From: Ruminococcus flavefaciens
Lineage (GTDB): Bacteria > Bacillota > Clostridia > Oscillospirales > Ruminococcaceae
Assembly (NCBI RefSeq): GCF_900108555.1
Contig: NZ_FNWV01000001.1
Coordinates: forward strand, 696,973-760,972
Length of the DNA: 64,000 nt
Direction of reading: 5' to 3'
Under the pieces are notes generated by a model. The model had not been told where the DNA came from. It did not search any database and worked only from the letters and a program-made list of their open reading frames with translations. Position numbers and translations under genes: made by a program. The number at the start of each line of letters is the position of its first letter. Position 1 is the stretch's first letter. Below, in pieces: positions 17,129-24,659 of this stretch.

Positions 17129-17974
17129 ATGAAAATTGGTTTTATTGGTGCCGGTAAAGTCGGGTTTTCACTCGGTAGATATTTCGTTGAAAACGGACTT
17201 ACCGTATCCGGATATTACAGCCGTAATATCCAGTCACGAACGGAAGCTTCACGCTTCACAAGAACAAAGGCATTCGACGAGCTGGCTGATCTTTTAAACA
17301 GCAGCGATACGGTGTTCATAACCGTCCCCGATAGCGCTATCAGGGAAGTATATGAGCAGATAAGGGATATCGGCATAGCAGGAAAACTGATATGCCATTG
17401 CAGCGGTGCGATGTCTGCACTTGAAGCTTTCCCCGATATCGCAAGATACGGCGGCAGCGGCTGCTCTATACACCCGCTTTTCCCTGTCAGCAGCAAATAC
17501 GACTCATACAGGGAATTCCATAATGCTTTCTTCTGCCTTGAAGGCAGCGAAGCTCATGTTATGCAGTGGAAAAAGATATTTGAGGACATGGGCAATCCCG
17601 TGAGAGTCATCTCAAGCAGCCACAAGCATGAATATCATGCAGCCTGCGCTGTTTCCAGCAATCTCGTATGCGCACTTGCGGAGGAAAGCGTTGATCTTCT
17701 CAAAAAGTGCGGTTTCAGCGAGAACGAAGCTTTAGCAGCTCTCCAGCCCCTTGTAATGAGCAATATCCGCCATATCTTCAAGGTAGGTCCTGCGGAAGCT
17801 CTTACAGGTCCTATTGAGCGAAATGATGTCCAGACAGTCCAGAAACATATCGAATGTCTTAACCAGGAAAGCGACAAGTCAATGTACAAGGCAGTTTCAC
17901 GCAAGCTTGTTGAGGTCGCTCAGAAAAGACACCCTGACAGCGATTACAGAAAGATGAACAGGATACTTTTATAA
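17129..17974 (+). CDS. Rossmann-like and DUF2520 domain-containing protein
   Basis: A 281-residue protein starting with a dinucleotide-binding beta-alpha-beta fold (KIGFIGAGKVGFSLGRYFVE, GxGxxG at 7-12). An NADP-oxidoreductase-like core is followed by a helical DUF2520 C-terminal domain (HEYHAACAVSSNLVCALAEE and the GPIERND stretch). Related proteins are predicted NAD(P)-dependent reductases or dehydrogenases, and some sit near pantothenate genes; the substrate is unknown. No pantothenate gene is here. TACAGGAGG precedes the ATG. Cytoplasmic and monocistronic. Confidence 0.85.
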   Translation: MKIGFIGAGKVGFSLGRYFVENGLTVSGYYSRNIQSRTEASRFTRTKAFDELADLLNSSDTVFITVPDSAIREVYEQIRDIGIAGKLICHCSGAMSALEAFPDIARYGGSGCSIHPLFPVSSKYDSYREFHNAFFCLEGSEAHVMQWKKIFEDMGNPVRVISSSHKHEYHAACAVSSNLVCALAEESVDLLKKCGFSENEALAALQPLVMSNIRHIFKVGPAEALTGPIERNDVQTVQKHIECLNQESDKSMYKAVSRKLVEVAQKRHPDSDYRKMNRILL

Positions 17975-17990
17975 ATACACATAAAAATAC

Positions 17991-18024
17991 AGCCCGAAAG
18001 CAGCTAATAAACTGCCTTCGGGCT
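17991..18024. terminator. Bidirectional terminator, DUF2520 gene and degV
   Basis: AGCCCGAAAGCAG and CTGCCTTCGGGCT form a 13-bp stem with one mismatch, followed by TTTTT on the plus strand, between convergent genes. Confidence 0.8.
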
Positions 18025-18029
18025 TTTTA

Positions 18030-18911
18030 TCAGTCTATTTTAAGTGTACGCTCGGTCATTCCCACTGCTACGCCCTGTGTGTTCGTTCCCACATGACAGG
18101 CGATGCTGCACGAAAGCGGACGGTATACTACCTTATATCCTACAAACTCAGCCTTGACCTTGTCAAACCACTGTTTCGCAGCACGTTTGTCCTCAAAAGT
18201 ACCTGCCGCACCTATGCTCAGCTTGTCCTTGGGTATGCCTGCATACTTTTCAGCAATATCCTTGTGAACGGCTTCGAGCATTTTCTGCTCGGCACCTGCC
18301 ATTCCCCTGACTCTCGCATATGCATCAAGCTTGCCGCCCTGTATTTTAAGTATGGGCTTCAGATTGAGCACAGTCGCAATAGCAGCACCTGCGGCGGTTA
18401 TTCTGCCTGTCTTTGTTATGCGCTTGAGACTGTGGAGCGTTATATATATATCGTTCTGATACGCATTTTTTTCAAGCAGCTCCTTTATCTCGGCAGCATT
18501 CTTTCCTTTGTTCGCAAGATACTTAGCATCGTAAACAGAGTCAAGAAGGGTTACGGATATACGGTGATTGTCGATAACGACCACCTTTCCGTCATATTCT
18601 GCCGAAAGTGCCTTAGCTGTACTGCACGAACCGCTCAGACCGCTTGACATTGGGATATAGACAAGCTCGTCATACCCCTCGGAAAGTATTTTGTCCCACA
18701 TTTCCGTCATTGCTCCCGGGGACGGCTGAGACGAAACAATATCCTTGTTTTCGTTCAGTGCCTTATAAAGTTCGTCATGGGTAAGTGTCACTTCCTCAAG
18801 ATAATCCTTTCCGTCAATAATAACAGGCATTGGCAAAACATATATGCCGTATCGGCTGCCCTCCTCAAGTGATATACCACTGTTAGTGTCAGTCATGACC
18901 GCAGTTCTCAT
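18030..18911 (-). CDS. DegV family fatty-acid-binding protein
   Basis: A 293-residue DegV protein. The N-terminal EDD fold begins VMTDTNSGISLEEG. The conserved SQPSPG loop near 60 and MSSGLSGS near 88-95 contact the lipid carboxylate, and the second domain contains RITKTGRI and the LKPIL strand. The family binds fatty acids in the cytoplasm, and one paralog (FakB) presents them to the FakA kinase for phosphorylation. No fakA homologue is nearby, so whether this is a true FakB is uncertain. CGAGG ribosome site; strong promoter upstream. Confidence 0.9.
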   Translation of the reverse strand: MRTAVMTDTNSGISLEEGSRYGIYVLPMPVIIDGKDYLEEVTLTHDELYKALNENKDIVSSQPSPGAMTEMWDKILSEGYDELVYIPMSSGLSGSCSTAKALSAEYDGKVVVIDNHRISVTLLDSVYDAKYLANKGKNAAEIKELLEKNAYQNDIYITLHSLKRITKTGRITAAGAAIATVLNLKPILKIQGGKLDAYARVRGMAGAEQKMLEAVHKDIAEKYAGIPKDKLSIGAAGTFEDKRAAKQWFDKVKAEFVGYKVVYRPLSCSIACHVGTNTQGVAVGMTERTLKID

Positions 18912-18977
18912 TCAGTTTTCCTCGTTTCCATCAGCTTTATACATCTCTGCACCAGCAGAGCAAATTTCCCATAGGTG

Positions 18978-19006
18978 ATTATACCATTATACGCCGATAT
19001 TGTCAA
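18978..19006 (-). promoter_or_regulatory. Promoter of degV
   Basis: On the minus strand, TTGACA (19006-19001) and TATAAT (18983-18978) are spaced 17 bp. A second TATAAT is embedded in the spacer. Confidence 0.75.
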
Positions 19007-19032
19007 TAGAACTCGGCTTGCGGACATAAAAA

Positions 19033-19061
19033 AGCTTCGGGCAATTACTTTGTCCGAAGCT
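19033..19061 (-). terminator. Terminator of the lipoprotein gene
   Basis: AGCTTCGG and CCGAAGCT form an 8-bp stem, followed on the minus strand by TTTTTT, just past the stop codon at 19076. Confidence 0.75.
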
Positions 19062-19075
19062 CTTTCACTATCATC

Positions 19076-19567
19076 TCACCATGAGAGCTTATTGTCCTCT
19101 ATCTTAGCGTCAAGAAGCTGGCAGTACAGATTTACGCCCTCTTTGTAATAATTGAAAGTACCTGATACCGTTATTTCACTGTCAAGAGCAGGATAATCAT
19201 CGGGATATTTGTGCTCGCCGTCAAGTACGAACTCTATTCCCTGTGAGCAGCAGGCTGTAGCATCACTTATGAGCACAGCAAAGTACTCATTGCCTGTCTG
19301 ATCGTCCTTGAAATATGAAAAAGGACCTTTTACACGTATTTTCTGTCCCATATAATTGTCAGGATTTGATACCATATCATAGACCTGTGCATAGACCATC
19401 TGTGAATTCAGCTCTGTCAGATCCACATCGTATCCGTTTACAGCAACAGCTGCTTCTGACTTTGCAGATGTATCAGCATCAGATGATGCGCTTTCTTTCT
19501 GTGCTCCGCAGGAACAAAGGCTCGCTGCTAAAAGCAGCGGTATAAATAAAGATCTTTTTAAAGACAT
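19076..19567 (-). CDS. Lipoprotein with OB-fold-like domain
   Basis: A 163-residue lipoprotein. The signal sequence ends in a lipobox with Cys20 (SLCSC), followed by a Ser/Ala-rich tether and a domain of about 110 residues. The order GQKIRVKGPF, EYFAVLISDATACC, then DSEITVSGTFNYY is typical of small OB-fold proteins. Similar lipoproteins are known to me near metal-transport genes in Clostridia; here the metal-binding lipoprotein gene is 28 kb away. The adjacent Cys pair (ACCSQG) may bind metal, which is inference. It lies downstream of the structured element at 19673-19785. No clear promoter was found in the remaining gap. Confidence 0.7.
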   Translation of the reverse strand: MSLKRSLFIPLLLAASLCSCGAQKESASSDADTSAKSEAAVAVNGYDVDLTELNSQMVYAQVYDMVSNPDNYMGQKIRVKGPFSYFKDDQTGNEYFAVLISDATACCSQGIEFVLDGEHKYPDDYPALDSEITVSGTFNYYKEGVNLYCQLLDAKIEDNKLSW

Positions 19568-19672
19568 CTTTTTACGCTCCTTATAAATTGATAATCAATT
19601 TCATTTTCAATCATATTATACCACTATATTTTCAAAAAATCAAGCCGCATAAAAACTTTTTTCCAGAAAAAA

Positions 19673-19785
19673 GGCTGCTGAAAGGAGAGCCCCTACGGTG
19701 AGATCGCGGCATAAAATTACCGAACCCATGATCACAGGCTCGGTAACCCACTTTTCCGTTAAGATGAAGTAACTGATAAGCAGCC
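19673..19785 (-). ncRNA. Candidate structured RNA or large 3'-UTR element
   Basis: Read on the minus strand, this 113-nt stretch is closed by GGCUGCU/AGCAGCC and followed at once by UUUUUU, like an intrinsic terminator with a large insert. Inside, ACGG/CCGU can pair, and a long apical hairpin forms from GGGUUACCGAGCC with GGUUCGGUAAUUU (13 pairs counting wobbles). It begins 8 nt past the stop codon of the alpha/beta hydrolase and ends about 105 nt before the lipoprotein start. I recognise no riboswitch, 6S or SRP RNA consensus. It may be an independent small RNA, a 3'-UTR or an attenuator for the lipoprotein. Confidence 0.45.
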
Positions 19786-19792
19786 CTCGTTA

Positions 19793-20851
19793 TTACAGAT
19801 TTTTGCTGAAAAACTCATCTATAAGCTCCACAAGCTCATCATTCGTACCGTTATACAGCTCCTTGACGATCATATCAACGAACTTTATGTATTCATCGTC
19901 GGGAATATCGTCACCGTATTTCTCCTCAAGCTCCTCACGCTTTGGATTAATGACTTCTTCCTTGTATTTCTTGTACTCAGGAGTATAGAAATAGCTGTTG
20001 TGACCATTCCTGCCCTCTTCGTCAAACACCTTGTATTCCACATTCGGGTTTGTTATCTCGCTCTTATGCGCAATAACGGAAGCTCCGTCATAGCCTATGA
20101 CATCATCATCGTTTCCGTGGAGCACAAGCACAGGTATTCCAGACTTGTTTATGCCGTCAACTGCCGATATTGAGGAATTGCTGCCGAATTCCATTTTATT
20201 ATACAGCCATACCACAGGATCAAGCAGCTTGCCCCAGAAGCCATATCTTACGCCGCAAGTCTCTGAAAGCTCTTCAAACGGTGTATTATAGCCAGACATA
20301 GTTATATCTGCTTTTACATCATGGTCAAAATTGAGCACGGCTGCCGCTGCATATCCGCCCCAGCTGTGTCCCAGCACAAATTTATCAAGTATATTTAGAC
20401 GCGCATCGCTTTCCGCATAAGTAAGTGCGTTATCAAGGTCGAGGACCGACTGTGCAAGTCCTTTTGTACCCTCACCCTCGCTGTAGCCGCTTCCTGTAGC
20501 GTCATAGGCGAATACACGCCAGCCGCAGTCCACAAGCCGCGTAATAAGCGAGAGATACATCTCGTGACCGCTGCCTATGCCATGAGCGAATACGATAAGT
20601 CCCTTGTTGTTGTCCATGCCGTATATGTAGCCTTTGAGAGTATTGTCCCCCGACTTAAAGCTTACTTCTTCACGGGGATATTCATTCTCATAGTGGTCGT
20701 AGAACCATGTTGCAGCTTTGTTCCTGTCAGGATAATCGCCTCGTCCGAAGCTCTTCGACATTTCCTTTGACGTTATTATGTATGCTATTACAAAAGATAT
20801 TATCAGAAATAAAAATAATGCTATGAATACTCTTTTCAGTACTTTTTTCAT
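19793..20851 (-). CDS. Membrane-anchored alpha/beta hydrolase
   Basis: A 352-residue protein with an N-terminal membrane helix (about 8-28, IALFLFLIISFVIAYII) followed by an alpha/beta-hydrolase domain. The nucleophile elbow is GHSWGG (Ser near residue 160), the acid is likely Asp in LVLHGNDDDVIGYDG and the histidine in GRNGHNSYF. The oxyanion-hole strand is IVFAHGIGSGHEMY. It is likely an esterase, lipase or peptidase held on the outer face of the membrane; the substrate is not evident. Its own promoter is present, and the candidate structured RNA follows its stop codon. Confidence 0.85.
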   Translation of the reverse strand: MKKVLKRVFIALFLFLIISFVIAYIITSKEMSKSFGRGDYPDRNKAATWFYDHYENEYPREEVSFKSGDNTLKGYIYGMDNNKGLIVFAHGIGSGHEMYLSLITRLVDCGWRVFAYDATGSGYSEGEGTKGLAQSVLDLDNALTYAESDARLNILDKFVLGHSWGGYAAAAVLNFDHDVKADITMSGYNTPFEELSETCGVRYGFWGKLLDPVVWLYNKMEFGSNSSISAVDGINKSGIPVLVLHGNDDDVIGYDGASVIAHKSEITNPNVEYKVFDEEGRNGHNSYFYTPEYKKYKEEVINPKREELEEKYGDDIPDDEYIKFVDMIVKELYNGTNDELVELIDEFFSKNL

Positions 20852-20877
20852 TGCTCTTTCCCCCTTGCTTTCTGTTA

Positions 20878-20906
20878 ATTATACCACTTTGGATTTTTGA
20901 TGTCAA
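20878..20906 (-). promoter_or_regulatory. Promoter of the alpha/beta hydrolase gene
   Basis: On the minus strand, TTGACA (20906-20901) and TATAAT (20883-20878) are spaced 17 bp. Confidence 0.8.
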
Positions 20907-20934
20907 CAACCGCAAAGGACGGTATACATAATCA

Positions 20935-20963
20935 TTGACATTATATGCCGAGTCTGCTAAAAT
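20935..20963 (+). promoter_or_regulatory. Promoter of the 336-aa dockerin protein
   Basis: TTGACA at 20935-20940 and TAAAAT at 20958-20963 are spaced 17 bp, 31 nt before the start codon. Confidence 0.75.
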
Positions 20964-20994
20964 AAATGTATCTTATTTTTTATGGAGGTAACAT

Positions 20995-22005
20995 ATGAAA
21001 AACACAGTAACAAAATTAGTAACGGCTTTTCTTTCTGCTTCTGTATTGATGATATCATCTGCTGCTCACGCATTTGCTGCATATGAGCTCGGTGATGTCA
21101 ATAACAACGGATTTGCAGACGCAGTAGACGCATCGCTCATTCTGTCGGAATACGCAAGCAGCGCGACTGAGAAAGGCGGAAGCTTCACGACTGAACAGAG
21201 AAAAGCCGCTGATGTCAACCATGATGATCATGTTGATGCAGTTGATGCTTCACATATCCTTGCATACTACGCATACAAGTCCACAAGCGGTACTCTCGAC
21301 CTTGAAACTTACGTAAACGATCCCCCTACGACTACTAAGGCTGTAACCACAACCACTACAACAACGACTACGACCGCTGTTACCACCACGGTAACTGCTG
21401 TATCTGTAGATTACAGCGAGGATATCATAGGCTTCTGGGAGCTTGTTCCCGATGACGAAGATGATACCGACAAAATGGGTCTCTTCTTTGCTAAAGACGG
21501 TACAGGCGGAGTATACGAAATTTCCTCCGATATGTTCCGTTTCGACGGAGATGATTTCATTTTATCCGATACAGTTGTCCCCTCACCGCTCTTCTCTGAT
21601 GATAACGGCAAGATCGTGATCAACGACAGTAAAGAAAATATTATCGAAATGGAAAGGATAAAAAGTACAAACGGATATCTCGGAACATACCACTTCTATG
21701 GCGGTAAGTTATACGACATTCTGATAAACGGCTTCAAGCTTGACCGCAAATCAGAAGTAAATCCTATTTATGCTATACTTGACTTCTACGAAAACGGTCA
21801 GAGCAAGATAGTTTTCAAAAATTACTACTCTTATGATCTGAACGGAAACAGAATTGAATTATCAGAAAATGAAAACCTTATGGTACTGTTTAATGGTCCG
21901 GGTACAATAAAGATCGAGGGAGATAAAATGTCTGTTACGGACGGCAATGAAGAAGTGCTCTTTACAAGAGTAAAATTCCCTTCAGATGAAAGCCTGCTTT
22001 ATTAA
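20995..22005 (+). CDS. Secreted dockerin protein with unknown beta-rich domain
   Basis: A 336-residue protein: signal peptide (1-29, ending AHAFAA), an N-terminal dockerin (about 31-103) with two calcium-binding loops (GDVNNNGFADAVDAS and ADVNHDDHVDAVDAS), a Thr-rich linker (about 105-135), then about 200 residues that look like repeated lipocalin-type beta meanders (IIGFWELVPDDE and GTYHFYGGKLYDI). The dockerin would attach it to a cohesin on the cell surface or cellulosome. The DAVDAS dockerin type matches only that of the giant protein at 48823-58875. The C-terminal domain has no known catalytic motif. GGAGG ribosome site. Confidence 0.85.
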   Translation: MKNTVTKLVTAFLSASVLMISSAAHAFAAYELGDVNNNGFADAVDASLILSEYASSATEKGGSFTTEQRKAADVNHDDHVDAVDASHILAYYAYKSTSGTLDLETYVNDPPTTTKAVTTTTTTTTTTAVTTTVTAVSVDYSEDIIGFWELVPDDEDDTDKMGLFFAKDGTGGVYEISSDMFRFDGDDFILSDTVVPSPLFSDDNGKIVINDSKENIIEMERIKSTNGYLGTYHFYGGKLYDILINGFKLDRKSEVNPIYAILDFYENGQSKIVFKNYYSYDLNGNRIELSENENLMVLFNGPGTIKIEGDKMSVTDGNEEVLFTRVKFPSDESLLY

Positions 22006-22019
22006 ATATGTTTATCTGC

Positions 22020-22044
22020 TGCGGTAACTATGAATGTTACCGCA
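22020..22044 (+). terminator. Terminator of the dockerin gene
   Basis: TGCGGTAAC and GTTACCGCA form a 9-bp perfect stem with a 7-nt loop, followed by GTGTTTCTTTG. Confidence 0.75.
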
Positions 22045-22211
22045 GTGTTTCTTTGTTCATTCAAACAGCGAGTTTACAAAATAGCAACATATCGTCGTTT
22101 TCTACAAGTCTACACCCTATTTTTCTACAGCAATATAGACAACATTGCGGAATTTTTTTAAGGCAGTATAACGAATAAAATTAATAAACTGTAACATTTC
22201 AAAAAAAGGGG

Positions 22212-22240
22212 TTTACAAATCCCCCTATTACAGGTATTAT
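22212..22240 (+). promoter_or_regulatory. Promoter of the 110-aa gene
   Basis: TTTACA at 22212-22217 and TATTAT at 22235-22240 are spaced 17 bp, 36 nt before the start codon. Confidence 0.65.
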
Positions 22241-22276
22241 AATAACATAATTTTTTATTTTATAGGGGGCTTTTTT

Positions 22277-22609
22277 ATGAAACTTTTTTCAATGTTAGGA
22301 GCAATTTACGACGACATCACGACAGGTGCAAATTCCTACATCTACGATGAGGATTATGACTGCTTATATCTGCCTGTCAGCAAAGAGTTTGTCAACCAGA
22401 TCTTAGGAAGAAAGTGTGAGCAGTGCGGAGTTCTTGTTTTCACTATGGACAGCAACTTCTGGTATTCGGTTGACAGCGTTCTCATCGACGAAGATGAGAC
22501 ACCAAGGGATCTGAGAGAAGAAATCAATGAATACGTTGAAGACCTCGAGTTAGGTCATCAGTATCAGGCACTCAGCTGTGCTATCTCAAACGTATTCTGC
22601 AAGATCTGA
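22277..22609 (+). CDS. Hypothetical protein, 110 aa
   Basis: A small acidic soluble protein without signal peptide or membrane helix. A CEQC pair (RKCEQCGVLVF, near residue 53) could bind a metal, and the C-terminal half is helical and Glu/Asp-rich (DLREEINEYVEDLELG). Promoter, AGGGGGG ribosome site and terminator all support expression as a single-gene unit. No family is recognised. Confidence 0.7.
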   Translation: MKLFSMLGAIYDDITTGANSYIYDEDYDCLYLPVSKEFVNQILGRKCEQCGVLVFTMDSNFWYSVDSVLIDEDETPRDLREEINEYVEDLELGHQYQALSCAISNVFCKI

Positions 22610-22615
22610 CAACGC

Positions 22616-22645
22616 AAAGGACCGCCTTTTATAGGCGGTCCTTTT
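22616..22645 (+). terminator. Terminator of the 110-aa gene
   Basis: AAAGGACCGCC and GGCGGTCCTTT form an 11-bp stem followed by a T-run. Confidence 0.85.
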
Positions 22646-22680
22646 TCTCTTCTGATACATCAACATTATTCTCACATAAG

Positions 22681-22708
22681 AAAGAGCAGTCCAAACGGAC
22701 TGCTCTTT
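22681..22708 (-). terminator. Terminator of the GGGtGRT operon
   Basis: A 12-bp perfect stem, AAAGAGCAGTCC and complement, with an AAAC loop lies 20 nt past the stop codon of the GGGtGRT gene. Confidence 0.85.
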
Positions 22709-22727
22709 CTGTATATTCGGTAATAAA

Positions 22728-23726
22728 TTACTTCATAGCCTCTTCAACAGCAACTGCGCAAGCAACTGTTGCACCAACCATCGGGTTGTTGCCCATACCG
22801 ATAAGTCCCATCATCTCAACGTGAGCAGGAACAGATGAAGAACCTGCGAACTGAGCGTCAGAGTGCATACGGCCGAGTGTATCTGTCATACCGTATGAAG
22901 CAGGGCCTGCTGCCATGTTGTCTGGGTGGAGTGTACGTCCTGTACCGCCGCCTGAAGCAACTGAGAAATACTTCTTGCCAGCGTCAACGCGCTCCTTCTT
23001 GTATGTACCTGCAACCGGGTGCTGGAAACGTGTTGGGTTTGTTGAGTTACCTGTGATAGATACGTCAACGTTTTCCTTCCACATGATAGCAACGCCTTCT
23101 CTTACATCGTTTGCACCGTAGCAGTTAACCTTTGCACGGAGACCATCTGAGTAAGCCTTGCGGAATACTTCCTTAACTTCGCCTGTAGCGTAGTCCATTT
23201 CTGTCTCAATGTATGTAAAGCCGTTGATACGAGCAATGATCTGAGCAGCGTCCTTACCGAGACCGTTAAGGATTACGCGGAGTGGCTTCTGACGAACCTT
23301 GTTTGCCTTCTCAGCGATACCGATAGCACCTTCAGCAGCAGCGAATGACTCGTGACCTGCGAGGAATGCGAAACACTCTGTATCTTCTTCGAGAAGCATC
23401 TTACCGAGGTTACCGTGACCAAGACCAACCTTACGCTGATCTGCAACAGAACCAGGGATACAGAAAGCCTGGAGACCTTCACCGATAGCTGCAGCAGCGT
23501 CAGCAGCTCTCTTGCAGCCCTTCTTTATAGCGATAGCGCAGCCTACTGTGTAAGCCCACTTTGCATTTTCAAAACAAATTGGCTGGATACCCTCTACGAG
23601 CTTGTAGATGTCGAGTCCCTTAGCCTTGCATACGTCAGCACACTCTTCGATAGAGCTGATGCCATATTCTTTAAGAACAGCGAGAATCTGCTTCTCACGT
23701 CTCTCATATGATTCAAATAAAGCCAT
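22728..23726 (-). CDS. GGGtGRT protein
   Basis: A 332-residue protein with the diagnostic SGGGTGRTLHPDN motif near residue 250 that names the family. The sequence is strongly conserved-looking, with Gly-rich loops (GLGHGNLGKM; NSTNPTRFQHPVAGTYKK). It has no signal peptide or membrane helix. The family is found in anaerobic Firmicutes and related bacteria next to an IscU-like scaffold gene, exactly as here: the two genes are 15 nt apart on one transcript. Its biochemical role is not established to my knowledge; the context points to iron-sulfur or sulfur metabolism. Its codon use looks like that of a highly expressed gene. Confidence 0.9.
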   Translation of the reverse strand: MALFESYERREKQILAVLKEYGISSIEECADVCKAKGLDIYKLVEGIQPICFENAKWAYTVGCAIAIKKGCKRAADAAAAIGEGLQAFCIPGSVADQRKVGLGHGNLGKMLLEEDTECFAFLAGHESFAAAEGAIGIAEKANKVRQKPLRVILNGLGKDAAQIIARINGFTYIETEMDYATGEVKEVFRKAYSDGLRAKVNCYGANDVREGVAIMWKENVDVSITGNSTNPTRFQHPVAGTYKKERVDAGKKYFSVASGGGTGRTLHPDNMAAGPASYGMTDTLGRMHSDAQFAGSSSVPAHVEMMGLIGMGNNPMVGATVACAVAVEEAMK

Positions 23727-23741
23727 TTTTACAAGTCCTCC

Positions 23742-24434
23742 TTAGTCTTTTCTTGGATCAACGATCTTAACTGCGTCAGCAACTCTGCCGTACTGGCCCT
23801 GAGCCTTTTCAAATGCAGTGTTTGCGTCATCGCCTGCCTTGATAAAGTCCATCATCTTACCAAAGTTGATAAACTTGTAGCCGATGATCTCGTCGTCCTC
23901 ATTAAGAGCAAGACCTGTGATATATCCGTCTGTGAGTTCAAGATAACGTGGTCCCTTCTTGAGAGTACCGTATGTAGTACCGATCTGTGAACGGAGTCCC
24001 TTACCAAGATCCTCAAGACCTGCACCGATAACGAGACCGCCCTCAGAGAATGCAGACTGTGAACGTCCGTATACGATCTGGAGGAAGAGCTCTCTCATAG
24101 CTGTGTTTATAGCATCACAAACGAGGTCTGTGTTAAGAGCTTCAAGAATTGTTCTGCCCGGGAGGATCTCAGCAGCCATAGCAGCGGAGTGAGTCATACC
24201 TGAGCATCCGATAGTCTCAACGAGAGCTTCCTGGATAACACCTTCCTTAACGTTAAGTGTGAGCTTGCAGGTACCCTGCTGAGGTGCACACCAACCGATA
24301 CCGTGTGTAAATCCGGAAATATCCTTTATCTCCTTAGCCTTTACCCATTTTGCTTCCTCAGGTATCGGAGCTGCGCCGTGAGCAACGCCCTGTGCGATAG
24401 GGCACATTGTTTCAACTTCGTGCGAATAAATCAT
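23742..24434 (-). CDS. IscU/NifU-like Fe-S scaffold-domain protein
   Basis: A 230-residue protein whose first 130 residues resemble the IscU/NifU N-terminal scaffold. Cys residues sit in GWCAPQQGTC, in TIGCSGMTHSAAMAAE (compare the IscU GCAIS block) and in LVCDAINTAMREL. The C-terminal 90 residues are an extra domain (YLELTDGYITGLALNEDDE) absent from normal IscU. It is first gene of the operon with GGGtGRT, behind a strong promoter. Likely it carries or transfers Fe-S clusters, perhaps replacing the SufU-type scaffold missing from the sufCB locus in this window. That last point is inference. Confidence 0.85.
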   Translation of the reverse strand: MIYSHEVETMCPIAQGVAHGAAPIPEEAKWVKAKEIKDISGFTHGIGWCAPQQGTCKLTLNVKEGVIQEALVETIGCSGMTHSAAMAAEILPGRTILEALNTDLVCDAINTAMRELFLQIVYGRSQSAFSEGGLVIGAGLEDLGKGLRSQIGTTYGTLKKGPRYLELTDGYITGLALNEDDEIIGYKFINFGKMMDFIKAGDDANTAFEKAQGQYGRVADAVKIVDPRKD

Positions 24435-24493
24435 TATAAATACTCCTTTCGGTTTTTAGACAGCCGAATAAACTGCCCTTGCATACAGTAAAC

Positions 24494-24522
24494 ATTATAC
24501 TACATTTCATTAGGTTAATCAA
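24494..24522 (-). promoter_or_regulatory. Promoter of the IscU-like/GGGtGRT operon
   Basis: On the minus strand, TTGATT (24522-24517) and TATAAT (24499-24494) are spaced 17 bp, about 60 nt before the start codon. Confidence 0.8.
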
Positions 24523-24546
24523 GAAAAAAGCTCAAAAATAACCCCC

Positions 24547-24574
24547 ATTATTGTTAGTATATAATAACAATAAT
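24547..24574. promoter_or_regulatory. Operator-like palindrome between divergent promoters
   Basis: ATTATTGTTA and TAACAATAAT form a perfect 10-bp inverted repeat with an 8-bp spacer. It lies 25 bp behind the -35 of the IscU-like operon and 24 bp before the -35 of the divergent Cys-protein gene. Placement suits a shared regulator; none is identified. Confidence 0.45.
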
Positions 24575-24597
24575 GCAGACTTTTTATCCTTTCTGCG

Positions 24598-24626
24598 TTG
24601 ATTTTATGCCGAAAAAGTTATATAAT
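24598..24626 (+). promoter_or_regulatory. Promoter of the C-GCAxxG-C-C gene
   Basis: TTGATT at 24598-24603 and TATAAT at 24621-24626 are spaced 17 bp, 33 nt before the start codon. Confidence 0.8.
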
Positions 24627-24659
24627 TATTCCACTGATACATATTAAGGAGCTGTTTTT

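Noticed and set aside
19673..19785. Assignment of the structured element to a known class (T-box, SRP RNA, 6S RNA, SAM or THF riboswitch)
   Set aside because: None of the conserved core sequences of these classes could be found on either strand.
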